NCBI RefSeq assembly: GCF_003576645.1
Contig: NC_044916.1
Location: forward strand, 1,947,989 to 2,011,988
Reading direction: 5' to 3'
Length of the DNA stretch: 64,000 nucleotides
From: Ipomoea triloba
Taxonomy: Eukaryota; Streptophyta; Magnoliopsida; Solanales; Convolvulaceae
The number at the start of each line of letters is the position of its first letter. Within the stretch, counting starts at the first letter, position 1. A model generated the notes under the pieces. The model saw only the letters and a list, made by a program, of their open reading frames with translations. It was not told the origin of the DNA and did not search any database. A program made the translations under genes and the position numbers. Positions 31,315 through 44,124 of this stretch are shown here, piece by piece.

Positions 31315-32849
31315 GGTCGTAGCATAAAACCACATACAAATACCCGGAGTATTCAGGGGTTATCGAACCACAGGGAAGTGGGGTATCAAACACTAGTTAC
31401 TAATTATATTCGCAAGAAGCTATTCCTACGTTAACAATGGATGATTATCTATGAATATGCAAACAAGATAATTAAAACAAGGCAAACGGGTTTTTGTATT
31501 CAAAGAGGTAAAAGCGGGATTTTTGGGAGTTGAAGTGTTTAATCACCTAGTGCCAATCTAAAGTGAAATAATTATTTGGGTTAAACAAGTGTGGAGAATT
31601 GCCATCTAAAAGGGAAAGGTTGCTCTCGTAACTCAAACCCAAAATACGGTAATTGGAATACTCACTCTCGTGAGCTACTCACAATATAAAATCGGGACTA
31701 AGCAATAAATGGAATACCCACTCTCGTGGGCTATTCACAATTGGAATACTCACTCTCGTGAGCTATTCACAATAAATCCCTTAACCAAATTGTCCTCTCT
31801 CGAGGTGCAATAGTCAAGTGCAATTGCGGGTGCTCTTTGATTCATAGACAAATCTAGCAAAGGTACAAGCAATCATATGCATCTAATTACAAGTATCAAC
31901 AACATAAATCACAATTGCAACACAAGCAATAAACCCAAATAGATATTTCATTAAAACAAATTAAGAACTAGGCACATAGGTTCATAAACACTTTTATACC
32001 CAAAAATCCCAAAAGAGAGTTTTAGCCTAACATGGCTAAAATAGATCCAACAAATATTCAATAAAGTTCAAAATAGAAAAGAGAAAGGAAGATATTCTCC
32101 CAAATGATGCCTCCAAGCTCTTTTCTTTGATCTCCTTTCCAAAAGTTGTGATGATTTCTTCTTTGGCTTTTGGAGATGATGAAACTTCTATTCTTTGTTC
32201 TTTTTCCTCTTTTTCTGACAAGGACCAACAGCCAACAGGTAGGGTTTGAAGAGAAAATGATGTTTTTAAAGTGAGTGGAGAAAGAGGGGCAAAAATGACA
32301 ATTTTTAGAAGCTGAGAATCGCAGATCTGCGACATTCGACGCGTCGAATGCAACACTCGACGCGTCGAATATTTATAGTGTCGAAACGAGGCCATTCTGC
32401 CTCATTTTTTTGAGTTTCGACGCGTCGAATGTTGGATTCGACGCGTCGAAAATATTCCTGGGACGCAGTTCTAGCTTTCAGCCTGATTTTGACCATTTTC
32501 CCTTTCGAATCAAGCCTTGATGTCTTCATAAGAGTTGTAGCCCTTGAAGTCTTCTTTCCAATGGTTCAAGAATCACCTCATTTGGATATTCCTACGCTGA
32601 GATATGGTCCAATTACCGAGGTGTCGCCATGGTAGCGGGAATTTCAACTCTTTGGCTGGTTTGGATTGGCTTTTGCTCCCAAATGGTTCTAATGCACTTC
32701 TAAACACATCAAAAACATCTAAACCAAGCATTATACCATTTTAAATATAAAAACAAAGAAATAAGCATTGGATACAACATTTTATCACACAATTAACTAT
32801 AAAACCTACATAAAAACACAAGTAAAATAGGTACAAATGAGAGTGTATC
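31315..32849 (-). mobile_element. LTR-like 1.5 kb unit (solo LTR or LARD), minus orientation
   Basis: The unit is flanked by the 7-bp direct repeat ATTTGTT (31308-31314 and 32850-32856). On the minus strand it begins GATACACTCTCATTTGTACC and ends CTACGACCAA, overlapping a TG...CA pattern. It contains tandem CACTCTCGTGAGCTA-type motifs at 31660-31790 and four copies of the palindrome TCGACGCGTCGA at 32334-32450. No gag or pol coding sequence is seen, so a solo LTR or a non-coding LTR derivative is most likely. Confidence 0.5.
32334..32450. repeat. Four CGACGCGTCG palindromes in two spaced pairs
   Basis: Copies of (A/T)TTCGACGCGTCGAA(T/A) lie at 32334-32349, 32356-32370 (with CTCGA at its left), 32415-32430 and 32435-32450. 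Within each pair the gap is about 4-6 nt; between pairs it is 44 nt. All are inside the LTR-like unit. Confidence 0.85.
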
Positions 32850-32856
32850 ATTTGTT

Positions 32857-34087
32857 ATCTTCACACCAACTAATGAAATGTTTTAATATGAATTTATATG
32901 CTCCATTTCTGCAAACCAAATACTAAAATATTATGATTACTTTACACCTTTATATTTGTTTTAAAATCCCATTTATATATTCAATGTGTATTTTGTTACG
33001 CGAATCAAAATGCAATTAATACTTCTAACAAAACAATGAGAATGAATATTTGTAATTAAACATAAGACTATATTAAGAGATACTATGCGATATGAGATAT
33101 ATATTCTCGATACTCAATTTACATTGATGAGCTAAAAAAGATCAATCCAATCACTAGTAATTAGGGCATCCTCAATAGTGAGTTTTTTTTTTTTTTTTTT
33201 TTGTTTTGTTTTGTTTTTTTTTGGTGGTTTTGAGCAGTTTTTGTAAGTGCGATTATGAAAGAGAAGATGAGAGAGAAGAGAAAAAAAAGAAGAAAAAAAA
33301 AACAAAATAAAGTCAGGTTGCGTGTCCCACATTTCTACGAACGACAGTAACGTATAAACAACGGCAGTAACGTGCCCGCTGGGCGCAATGGTGACAGCTA
33401 CACGTGAGCGACGCGAATGGAAATGACAGGTTGCGTGCCCCACATTTCTACGAAAAGTCACTTTCGTGTAGGAGTAGCTTTCGCATTCTCTTTATTTCCT
33501 CTCTTTCAGTCTCTCATCTATGTTGGCAAATCTACTATAAAAAACCGTGTAAAAACTATTAACGTGGACACTCTTTGATATATCGTCACAAATTATAATA
33601 CGGTATATTTTTCTAAAAATTGTACATTATGCTTTAAAAAAAAGTACTCATAATAAAGTATATAAGATGTAAAATATAAAGTAAAACTTTATAAAGCATT
33701 TTGAGATGGGGAATAAAACTCAATGTGATTCATGTAGTGCAAGAGACAATAGTAGATTAGAGTTCTTTAACAGTGGTAACTGAGGTCCACCACACAGCCA
33801 CAATCCAGCGTTGTAGTATAGTGACTGTTGAGTGGCATGAGTAAGTAGGGGTTTTCTTCTTTCTTCTCCCCCCTTCAAACACCAATCAATCTTCTAATAA
33901 GGGGGGAAGCAGACCCCAAAACTCATCTTCTTTCTCCTCCTCCTTCTACTCCATTGTTGCCCAGTAATTGCCCTTTTTTCCCCTTGATTGTCTTTCTTTA
34001 TGGGTTAATAATGTGTTAGAGTTTTGAGGATTTTCTTTGATGCAACAGTGAAAAAGTTGAGTTTTTTGGTTTGGGTTTTTGCAGGGA
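32857..34087 (+). other. Intergenic DNA and 5' flank of the KH-protein gene
   Basis: AT-rich to 33160. At 33165 GGGCATCCTCAATAGTGAG may be a MITE terminus, followed by a T-rich run and two copies of CCCACATTTCTACGAA (33327 and 33441). From about 33780 a leader for the next gene appears, with a probable 5' UTR intron ending TTTTTGCAG|GGA at 34084/34085. Confidence 0.4.
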
Positions 34088-37000
34088 ATGGAGAGTAAAG
34101 TGCCACCCGGGAGTTTCTTCCATTTTTCTCCGGCTGTTGTTCGTCAGGACCCGCTCCACAGGTCTTCGCCGCCTCTCACAGATCGTGAAAGGTGAAACTG
34201 AAATCTCTTAAGAGTCTGTTATAATCCCTTTTGTTTTTGTTTGGTATTATTTGATTGTGTATTTGCCCACAATGCTTGGATAGTTCAGTCTTGCTTGCTG
34301 TTTGATGGGTGGTTAATTTATCATTGTGCATTTTTTGAATCCATGAATTTGCTGTTTTTCACTCTAGCTCACTCTTCATTGTCCTTTTAGTTCATTTTTG
34401 TTGAAATCTTGTAGGGTCTGAATCTATAAATTAGCATTCATAATGTCTCAATTAGGCTAATTGCTTGTTACACCAGAGAGATTCATGGGTTTGGCATAAT
34501 TGCAGAAAGACACTAGGCATATAAATTCGTATCCGAGGATTGATTCGATAATATGATACTCCGTATTCAGTTTTATGGATTACAGAAACGGGATCGAGTG
34601 AAATGAGGAGTTTAGAGTTTTAAGCATAGCAGAGAAGTTCCCTAATTGAAGTGTTGATCTTTAGTATCATTAACTCCCTCTCTCTCTCTCTCTCTCGATT
34701 TGTTTGTGGACATATCTATATGTTCATTAGCTTAATGTTTGTTACATCCATTTATCTCGCATTCTCACTCTTTGTCTGTTGCATTTTTTGCCGGATTCTA
34801 GTGACTGGTTTCTTCAAATGACAGGTATTTGACGGAGTTATTGGCGGAGAGGAATAAGTTGGGACCATTCATGGGAGTATTTCCCGTGTGCAACAGGCTT
34901 CTAAATCAAGGTTTATTTTTTATTTTTTATTTTTTTATATATGTTCTAGTGGATTAGTTGTTGCAAATGATAGTTCGTCAGTGTTGCCCCATACTATTCT
35001 GAACTATACCGATGCACATTCCATTTGCAAACAATTTGATCATTGAAAAGCGAAAAAGGCAGACTATTATTTGAACCCTAGCGGCCTGAAAGATCTTTCA
35101 TTACCTTGGGATGCATATCTTGACGCAAGATTGGAATGAATTACAAACAGACCTGTCTATTGTTACACTGCAAATGAAAGTCAAGTGTCTTCCTAATTAC
35201 TTATCAGAATAACAAAATGCCATCCTTATTCTTCTTCATTATCTCATATCATGGAAGTTTTAACACCTATTACATTTAAGAGTGTCATTTTTTTTTTTTG
35301 TTAGACCACGAGGTGTCCTAAGCATGCCCTAACTATAGGAGGCACCTTTAAGCTTGTACCACACTTAGACTAATCCCCGTTCACACTAGGCCGGCCCAAT
35401 TAAGGGGCAAGGTGCTGGCGGGCCAGATTGGTTTTTCCATACAAGAGGGGGTTCGGACTCCCGACCTCTCTTAAGGGACGAGAGTGCACGGCCACTCACG
35501 CCAATCAAGCTGGTTTCATTTAAGAGTGTCATTAGTTTACTTTTTGTTCTACTTGTTTATTGGATTTCAAATTGATGCATGACTGTTTGTTTTTAGCACG
35601 TACATGTTCAGAAGGAACTTGTTAGGAGTAGTTGTTGCTTCTTCTAACTGGCGAATTGTTAAATCTTTTAAAGAGTCCTTTGGTCACAACAGAGCGTATT
35701 GGTAGTCTTTTTCTTTGACATATTTGATTAACCTACTTCGTTGTCTCTATTTGTTGACAGAAATAATGCATGTCCTGGGATTGTTATCCAACCAAATTGC
35801 GGATCATGAAAGAATAGGACATGATAATTTGTATAGGTCCTTTGGGCAACACCTAAATGGGGTGCTAGTAAACATGGATGCATGGAATGCTTCCATACAA
35901 CTAGAGGTACGATTTGATGTTTTTGTTGGGCCATACTTATCGTGTTTGATAGTGATCTGGACTCCACTGAAAGAGTCAAGACAATTGAAGCATGTGCTCC
36001 ACTGCTCCATCTCAACTAAAAGCTTAAGCTGATAGTTGGATTGCACATTTATGTTTTTATATTATATGCTCAACAGAGACTACTTGAATTGTTAACAATT
36101 TGCTTGATCTAGCAAATTTGTTGAAATTCCTTAATATACTTATTCGGTTATATTCGATTGCTGCAATCTTCTCGTTCTCTTTAAGTAAGAACTTGCTCAC
36201 ATTTGAACGGGTGATTCATTTACATCCTGGTTTTGCTTCAGGAAAACAAACTTCTTCAGAAAATGGCCACGTTTCACCCCACACCTTTGGATTGGGCTGT
36301 GGCACCCGGAACCACAACTACTATAGTGAAGCGAGTAATCAGACTGGATGTTCCTGTGGAGAAATTCCCGAATGTATTTGCATATCTATCTAATTTTGAC
36401 CTTGAATTTTACTAAAAAAATAAATAAATTCTTAACACAAAAAGTGAAAAACTATGCAGTATAATTTTGTTGGCCGAATTCTTGGACCACGTGGAAACTC
36501 CCTAAAAAGGGTTGAGGCCATGACAGAATGCAGGATATACATTAGAGGCCGGGGCTCAGTAAAGGATTCAATCAAGGTATTGGCCGCTTTTATTCCTAAT
36601 GTTATGGCGCAATGCTATAGTATAATTTTTTTTCCTGTCACGTTTATATGATTCCCTATCTCTATTCCTCTACACAGACATGTAAAACGCTGCAAGAATT
36701 GATTTATTTAGATTTTTATTCGGTAGGTTGCTTGATGTCTTCATGTCATTAGTTGTACTTTACACTCATACTGGATTTCTTCGTTAGGAGGAGAAACTAA
36801 AAGATAAACCTGGGTACGAACACCTTCAAGAACCACTACACATCCTCGTGGAGGCAGAATTTTCCGAGGATATCATAAATGCCCGCATAGATTATGCAGT
36901 GAAAATCCTGGAAGACCTTCTAAAGCCTGTGGTATGAGTATAGCCGTATAGGAGTAATATTTATCTGTGTATTTGACTGACGCTTTTTAACTGCACTTTC

Positions 37001-37174
37001 TCGTCTTGTCATCAGGATGAACCTATGGATCAGTATAAGAAACAACAGCTAAGAGAACTGGCCATGCTCAACGGAACGCTAAGAGAAGAGAGCCCGAGCA
37101 TGAGTCCAAGCATGAGCCCGAGCATGTCTCCATTTAAAGCAACAGCAATAAAACGAGCCAAGACAGGAATATAA
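34088..37174 (+). CDS. STAR/KH-domain RNA-binding protein (quaking-like, SPIN1-type)
   Basis: Single-KH RNA-binding protein of the plant family related to Quaking and rice SPIN1, whose members act in mRNA processing or flowering control. Seven exons: 34088-34191, 34825-34910, 35761-35906, 36242-36373, 36460-36576, 36788-36931 and 37016-37174, totalling 888 nt or 295 residues. An N-terminal helical dimerisation region ([20 protein letters not shown]) precedes the KH domain, whose GXXG loop is GPRG in [26 protein letters not shown]2-like extension follows ([19 protein letters not shown]). The tail has SPSM tandem repeats ([14 protein letters not shown]) and ends IKRAKTGI. The intron 34911-35760 carries a SINE; the intron 35907-36241 carries a fragment of repeat family C. 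Confidence 0.93.
35290..35516 (-). mobile_element. tRNA-derived SINE, family B, in an intron of the KH gene
   Basis: It is flanked by a perfect 17-bp target-site duplication beginning CATTTAAGAGTGTCATT (35273-35289 and 35517-35533). The minus-strand poly(A) tail appears as T10 at 35290-35299. The head has a degenerate A box and a B-box-like GAGTCCGAACCCCC. Another copy of the same family is at 53310-53478 on the plus strand; relative to this copy it lacks an internal block of about 26 bp. Confidence 0.9.
35984..36077 (+). repeat. Fragment of dispersed repeat family C
   Basis: Contains CTAAAAGCTTAAGCTGATAG and TATATTATATGCTCAACA, shared with 41187-41490 (two direct copies) and, on the other strand, 49566-49785. 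All three sites are introns. Confidence 0.75.
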
Positions 37175-39180
37175 TGAGTAACTTCTTGTATTCATGACAG
37201 CGGGTCTTCTCGTTGCTGGCATCCGGAGTTCCTTGTAGCTCTCGTGTCTTCAGCTCGTTCCGGCTGGTTATGCAATCCATCCTCGAGTTTGAATTCAGCG
37301 AGCAATGTCAGGAGCTCAGACGGGCGGGTCTATTAGACAGGGGAAAACGGTATTTTGGCTTGGTCTTCGATTAGATTTTGGGTGCAAGTTCAAATGTTCA
37401 ATTGTTCAATATCAAGTAGCAATAATCGAATTTTCGTTTCTAATCAGTTTTGTGTAGTAGATAGTCAGAACTGCAGTATTGACTTTTGTGTTACTCACCT
37501 GAAAAGACTTAATAGGAAATTCGACATGATAAGCTTGATGGACTCATATGTATTGCTACCATTTACCAATTCAATGTGAAGATTTAGTTCTCTTAACCAT
37601 ATGTTTCCTGTTGAAGCTTTGTTTAATGATTACTAGCATTGCCATTTTGTACTTCATCCATGGGCATGTTAAAATTTGAAACTAAATTCTACATAACTAT
37701 GGGGGATGCAAGGAGTTTTTTTCTACTTTTTGGTCATACAATATTGGATCATTTTCACATTTAGTCTCCTGACTTTTAGAACATTGTCACATTTAGTCCT
37801 CGAACTTGATTTCATGTCATCGATGACCAAATTTTTTAGTTGAAAAATGTCATAGAAAATGACAATTTTATCTTTCAAGATAAGTTACTTTATTTATGTA
37901 CCAGTTGTATCCGTGTTTGTTGGATCTCAACTGCACCATGCTTACTTTTGAAGGGGTCACCATCACGTGACTTACAGTCACGTACTGTTGTAAGTCAAGT
38001 ACATTTAACCACAAGGATCTTTGGCTATCTATTGGACACTTCAATTGGTGATAAGTATGGAGACATTAATCATTTAACCACATCCTTCCATGGTAATTTG
38101 ATCACCTATGATCGAAAATTAGACTGAAGGACCAAATGTTTCATGGGGCTAAATGTGAAAAAAATAATAGTCAAAGGACAAATGTTGAAATGGTTCAATA
38201 GTCATAAGATAAGTGTCGGGGGCCAAATGTTAAATTGACCAATAATTGTAGGACCAAAAGTAAAAAAGTACCCATATACATAAGTTGTTTTGTACTTCCA
38301 ATGTATTGTACATCACGGGTCGATGAGGCAACAGAGGTAGGGATTGAACTCCTGAAGTTAGATACAAAAGGCTTAAATCCACATGTTTAGTTCACGGAAT
38401 AGGTTTAGAATGAATCATGAAAATAAGCTTATTCCAACATACTCTTGATTCTCAGTTCTTAATTCTCTCAAAATCCAATCCGTGAACCAAACATATTGTT
38501 TGTGATAAACATTTTCCCCCCAAAATGTATCATTTTGGGCTAAAAGGCTAGCAACGCTAGTACACTGCTTGCTCAAAGGCTGAATAATCATATGTTATAG
38601 GAGCAGTGATATGAACAAAGCAACAAATTGCAACACAGGGCCAAGCAATGATGAAGTAAACACTGTAAACTATTCATGATATTTGCATGACACAATCTAT
38701 TGTCTATTCAGTACATGTTTCAGTTTCTATTCATCACAGCGGAACAAGAAAGGTTTCCGCGGGAGCTCCTATTAAGACGAGATGTTAGCATCTTCACATG
38801 AACTCATAACCGGGGCCAAACAATCTCCCCGAAGATGAAGATGATGTTATAGGTATGAATCTCCTCTATGCATTTGCGACAGTGATTTATGCTTTTACGA
38901 AAAGGATTAAATTGAGCAAACTGTACAAGAACACGTTCCTGCAGTGTTTAAAGGAAAGTTTTCCCGACCAAATAAACAAATTTTTACCCTTTGTTGATCC
39001 CGAGCTCTCCATTCTTGATTCTCTCGTCACTGAACACCGGTGGTGGTGCTAGCTTTTCTCTCGGCTCGATTCCTCTGAATGTGGGAAGTATTTAACGTGA
39101 CGGGATGGTGAAAAACTGCCACTGGACCTTGAATTCTATCTGCGGGCTGGTAGGCTGGTGTGTGTGTCGTCTCTGAAAAA
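37175..39180. other. Convergent 3' regions with a foldback repeat between
   Basis: The 3' UTR of the KH gene (to about 37600) and of the minus-strand kinase gene (from about 38700) face each other. Between them lies the foldback element at 37714-38272. No further gene is seen. Confidence 0.5.
37714..38272. mobile_element. Foldback MITE-like element with degraded inverted repeats
   Basis: The left arm (TCTACTTTTTGGTCATACAA) pairs with the right arm, whose reverse complement reads TTTACTTTTGGTCCTACAAT. Several inner blocks with TTTAGTCC/GGACTAAA-type and CACATTTAG motifs also pair. Degraded, no clear target-site duplication. Confidence 0.55.
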
Positions 39181-42100
39181 TCACCGGCCTGTACCCACGT
39201 ACTGCAGGAGAGATGTGGTTTGCCCGCCATGATCGTTATGGTATGCTTTCTTCATCTTAGCGTTATTGAGATGATGAGCTTTGCGGACAGCATGTTGGAT
39301 TTGTTTCTCGTGGTCCTTGAGGATTTCTTCTATGCTTCCCCCGGGTGGAAACAACGGCCCAGAGTAGTGCATTCTAGGGTTTTTCGTACCAAATCCCTAT
39401 AGTGAGAATTAAACCAAAGGATTAGCTTGCGAGCCTTTGTTCCTCACATTGTGATCGTAAATTAGATCCTTACCATTGCGTGCTCCTTTTTAGGCGGCTG
39501 CTGATCCTTTTTGAACGAGTGGTTTGGTATCCCGAGCAAAGAATGAGAAGACTCTGCATCATTCATCGAGTTATATCTTGTGCCAAATTGCTTTTCGGGC
39601 CAGTGTGATTGGCTGCAGCCGTCTCTGATAAGGTCAAATCTCGAACTACCACTGGCGGCCGCCATTGAATTAGAGAATCTCGATAGCTCGGCTGCTGCCC
39701 CCAGGGGTTGGAAGGATCTCTGCGCTCTCAGCTCTGGACCATAGCCCGAAGAACTAACCTCATTCCATCCTCCATTCACCGCTAAATGACCATTATATAC
39801 CGCTCCTCTAGACGCCACACCCGGGTAAACAGAACCGCCATTCTCTGCCGGATCGAACTGCTCACTGATGCTCTTGGCGTTTGAATGCCCTCGCCACTTC
39901 TAAACATCATCATTCAACGTAAATTTAATACATATCCTAAGATCACTCGAAAATCGGATAGATCTGTAGACGGAAATTGCAGGCACACACATACGCACAT
40001 GCCTGTATAAAACAGAAAATACCTGTATGGATGCTTGCAACTCAGCGTTAGCATCAGGTGCTGGCACAGCTTTAGACACTTTCGTTTCCCTATTAACACC
40101 GCCTTTTTGCCTGGCATTAAAATAAATGATTAGCGAATCATAAGGTTAAGACAAGGAAATAAGACGCCATGCTTCAATCATAATGTTTTCAACAAAGCGG
40201 ATAGTAGTTCTGTTCAGACAAAAAATCCACACAAATACATCTAGATGACCGACAAAGCACATGGTTGTAATAGGATAGATTTAGTCGTAAATAACGGATC
40301 AGGGATCACTTCTTGTAGTAAAGCATATTATAGATACAAGATTAGGCAGAGAGAAAAATAATAATAATAATAGCAAAGAAATTAAAGAAAAAATATACTC
40401 CGTACTTACTTTCTCGCTTCCTCTTCTCGCATCTTGATATCGAATTCCTTGCTTGGTGGGTACTTAGGCAAACAAGATGGATCGGATGGAAGAGGCTGTG
40501 TTGTGAAGAACTGAAAAAGGGAAAACCAAAGTGAAACTCAAAGAAAGTACATATGGACGTCGTGTTTTTACTTTTCAAAGTAGCTAGAGAGATAGGATAG
40601 CGGGAGAGACGAAATGTGTGTAAGAACATGAAATAAACCCAATAGCCATTTCAAGCATGTTAGATGGTAGCGGGGGGTTAGAAATTGAAAAAAGGCGGAG
40701 TTTCCAAACACATAACGTTATTAGAAATTGTTTTGATCAAAGATCTTAGGAACACAAAATGGAGAGCGGTAAAGAAAACAGAGTAAAAGATTGATACTCG
40801 GAGGAACAAAACTTTACCTCACTTTGAAGTGCTGAAGTTGCAGATCCCCGGCACTCAGGTTCAAAAGCCAGGAGGGAATCCAGAATCGATAACGCTGATG
40901 GAGGGAAGTCCTTGAATGTCTCGGCAAAACAGCGTTTGTAAGGGTGTTGAGGTTTAAAAATGGTTGCATGTGGCAATTTTGATTTTGTCCAGTACTCATC
41001 AGATGGTGAACCGCAAAGTTTAAAGATTTTATGTAGCTGTTCAACCTGCAAAAAAATGCAAGGATACCAGTAAGTGAGCCAATTAGTTTAAACCAATAAA
41101 TATAACAAATTGACAATTGCCAAACAAAACATGGAAACTATAATCTTAGTTACACCAAACAAAACATGGGAACTATAATCTTAGAATTGAAGTGCATGTG
41201 TTCCACTTGAACTAAAAGCCTGAGCTGATAGTTGGATTGCAGATTTATGTTTATATATTATATGCTTAATACACCCTCCCACGTGTGTGGGCCAATTGTT
41301 TTTTTATGGGCTCCGTGGACCATAGTCTCTTTTTTTATTATTGGGTAACGAAGACATTCGAATCCATGGCCTTTGGCATGGGGTTGGCTGATACCAAATT
41401 GAAGCATGTGTTCCTCAACTAAAAACCTAAGCTAATAGTTGGATTGAACATTTATGTTTATATATAATATATGCTCAACACTACACGCTCAACACTACAC
41501 GAGTACCTCAGTTCTTCCGGGCATGATAGGTTTTCCTGCAAACAATTCCGCAATGATGCAACCAGAACTCCACAAATCTACGGCTACTCCATAGTCTGTA
41601 GCGCCAAGCAAAAGCTCCGGTGGTCGATACCACAACGTGACTACACGGCTTGTCAGTGGCTGACTAGTGCGGACAAACGTTGCAAGTCCGAAATCAGCTA
41701 TCTTTAGATTTCCGTTGTTGTCAATCAGAAGGTTTGCACCTTTGATGTCACGGTGCAAAACCCCACGACTATGGCAGTGTTCAAGTCCGCGAAACAGTTG
41801 TTGCATATAATATTTTATCTACACATCACATCAAAATCTACTTAATTACGGACAAGAAAATAAATTTCATGAAACGAATCAATGATGATATTGAATGAAT
41901 ACCTGTGACTCAGTAAACCTGACAGTCGGCGATGCAACGAGACCTGCAAGATCATGCTCCATATATTCAAATATAAGATATAAATGTCCCGAAACTCGAG
42001 AAGTCATAAGACCTTCAAGCTTCATCACATTTGGGTGATCCAACCTACGGAGGATAATGATTTCTCTCGCCATAAAACGAACACTTTCTGGATCCATGTT

Positions 42101-43005
42101 TGCAAACCGCACTTTCTTTAAGGCAACTAGTTTTTTATTTTCAAGGTCTCGGCCTCTGTACACACTGCTATATGTCCCTTGACCAATCTACACCATGTTC
42201 ATAACAAAAAAAAAAAAAAAAACTAAGACAACGATCACAACTAAACTAAGAGTATCATTGACAATACATTAAACTTCAACTACACACAGACAGGTGCAAT
42301 ACTTATCTCAATATTATACTAAATACATATGAATTACCATCCCCCAAAACCATTTGTTCCTGTTAAAAGCTTATTTAATTATATAATCATCCCGTTAGCA
42401 ATTAAATGAAATAGCTTATTAACCCGAAAAACCAAGAATACATAAACAGATATGAAGAATTATAGTAACAAAGTCATCAAACACAGAGAAAAGTGAGTGT
42501 TAGAATTGGAAAAGACCTTTTCTAACTTCTCGAATGAATCTGCCTTTCGAGGAATCCACCCTCTAATAGCTTCCCCGGCCACATCAGTTAACCATGATGG
42601 CCACCCGGCAACGACCTGAGCGCCATCAACTCCATTCCTCACACTGAACACACTGTTCAACTGAGGCTGCACCCTGGCCCCGGCACTGCCAGCAGCATCA
42701 ATTGCGGGCCCAATTTGAACCCGAGGCACAACAACAGGCTTCTCGGGAACAGCAAGCTTCTGCTCGCCTTCATCCCAACGAGCGGGGGGCGTGGAGCCTG
42801 CACTTTTCTCTGCAGACTCCATGGAGATAAGCCTAGTGGTCACCTCATTAGTGCCACTATCAACCCCCACACCCACATCATCCTTTCTATAGGATGCCAC
42901 AGAACGTTTCGATGAATGCTTCTTCGATTCTTTCTCCTTCAATTTACCATGCTTCTCTGGTAGCTTATTCCTTGTAGATACCCCCTTTGAGCACATACAG
43001 CCCAT
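39181..43005 (-). CDS. CDK-like serine/threonine kinase, plant CRK/CDKC-related
   Basis: Cyclin-dependent-kinase-related protein kinase. Eight exons (minus): 43005-42517, 42187-41903, 41818-41507, 41045-40818, 40510-40410, 40110-40023, 39899-39474 and 39396-39181, totalling 2145 nt or 714 residues. The start MGCMCSKG gives an N-myristoylation/palmitoylation-type signal, and an upstream in-frame ATG would bury it, which favours this start. The kinase domain spans about residues 160-440: glycine loop IGQGTYSSVYRG, catalytic Lys in VALKKVRF, PESVRFMAREI in place of the PSTAIRE helix, catalytic loop HRDIKGANLLI, DFGLA, and TLWYRPPELLLGATDYGVAV. The long C-terminal tail ends LQYVGTGR. Related plant proteins are poorly characterised, so the substrate is unknown. 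Repeat family C lies in the intron 41046-41506. Confidence 0.93.
41187..41490 (+). repeat. Dispersed repeat family C, two direct copies
   Basis: The halves 41187-41272 and 41395-41481 share motifs such as GAAG(T)GCATGTGTTCC, AACTAAAA(G/A)CCTGAGCT and GTTGGATTG, separated by about 120 bp containing ATTCGAATCCATGGCC. They lie within an intron of the kinase gene. Confidence 0.75.
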
Positions 43006-44124
43006 GATTTCTAACCTAAAACCTAATCTAACTTTTCCCCCCTTCAACATTAAGCTCTATTCCAACCGGCATTTCTATCCTAATCCCCGGATCAAAACAC
43101 AAATATTTTATCTATTCCTAATCCTAATCAAATACCTTAGAATCTGCCCTTCTCTATTCTATCCTAATTCCTAATCCTCGGCTCAAAAACCGAATCTTTT
43201 ATCCATTCCTAATCAAATATACCTTAGAATCAACACGAATCCATCCCTAAATCCGAAAAATAACCCGATACCAAGTCGGCCTAACTAGAACACCCACACT
43301 CAACCTAATCAAACACTTCTTCAAATCTTCAAATAAACGCCATCGGGCTTCAAACTCGAAATGCGGCCAAAAGAATTGGCTCTAGAAGCGAAAATCTTGG
43401 ATCAAACTCAGTTCAAGCAGCCCACATTGCCCGAAAATCAAGTACCCGATACCCGACGCCCTAAAATGAATCCAAAATCCGGAAAAAAGATACAAAAAAT
43501 TCCCAGATAAAGTCAAGAAATTTTCGGCACGAGAGAGGGGGGAAACGGTTGGGAAGAAGCAGTTCGAGTCAAACAACAAAACGTTGGGAATCAAATGCAA
43601 ATGCCCATTTCTTCCGGTACTTCGGGTAATTCCGAATAAAAATGAAGATAAAAAATGGATCTTTAGGGTAAAAAATAAAAAATAAAATTGAAAGTTTTGC
43701 GTATGTTTAAAGATAAAGACTGAAGAGTGATTCTCGGATCTTACGAGGCCGGCAAATGCTACTGACCTTTCAGATATCTGAGTTTCAACGACGGGGTATC
43801 CACTATCAATATCAGAAAAATTCTTAAAGAAAAAGAAAGAAAGAAAAAAAGGAGAGAAAAAATTATTCTTTTCATAAGAAGCGTATCAATGGGGAATTTC
43901 TTGAGAGTTGAGAGAGAGACACGGACACCTCGTGAAGAAAAAGGAACATTGCGAGACTGCCAGAATGGTAGAATGGTGATGTCTTGGTAGGGCCCACTCT
44001 TAGTGCCACGCCAGCAAATTAAATATTTTTCCTTTCTGGCTTTTTTAGTGATTAAGAAAATACTATACTCCGTATTAACTATTGTCACCCACTTTATGTG
44101 TATTTCTGGGGTCCTCCATTATAG
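43006..44124 (-). promoter_or_regulatory. 5' UTR and promoter region of the kinase gene
   Basis: The leader is CT/CA-rich on the plus strand to about 43620, with AT-rich promoter DNA beyond. Short reading frames here show no family resemblance. Confidence 0.4.

Noticed and set aside
33132..33461. 109-codon minus-strand frame with a Lys-rich end
   Set aside because: The Lys run comes from a poly(T) tract, and the rest overlaps a duplicated CCCACATTTCTACGAA repeat; no gene evidence.
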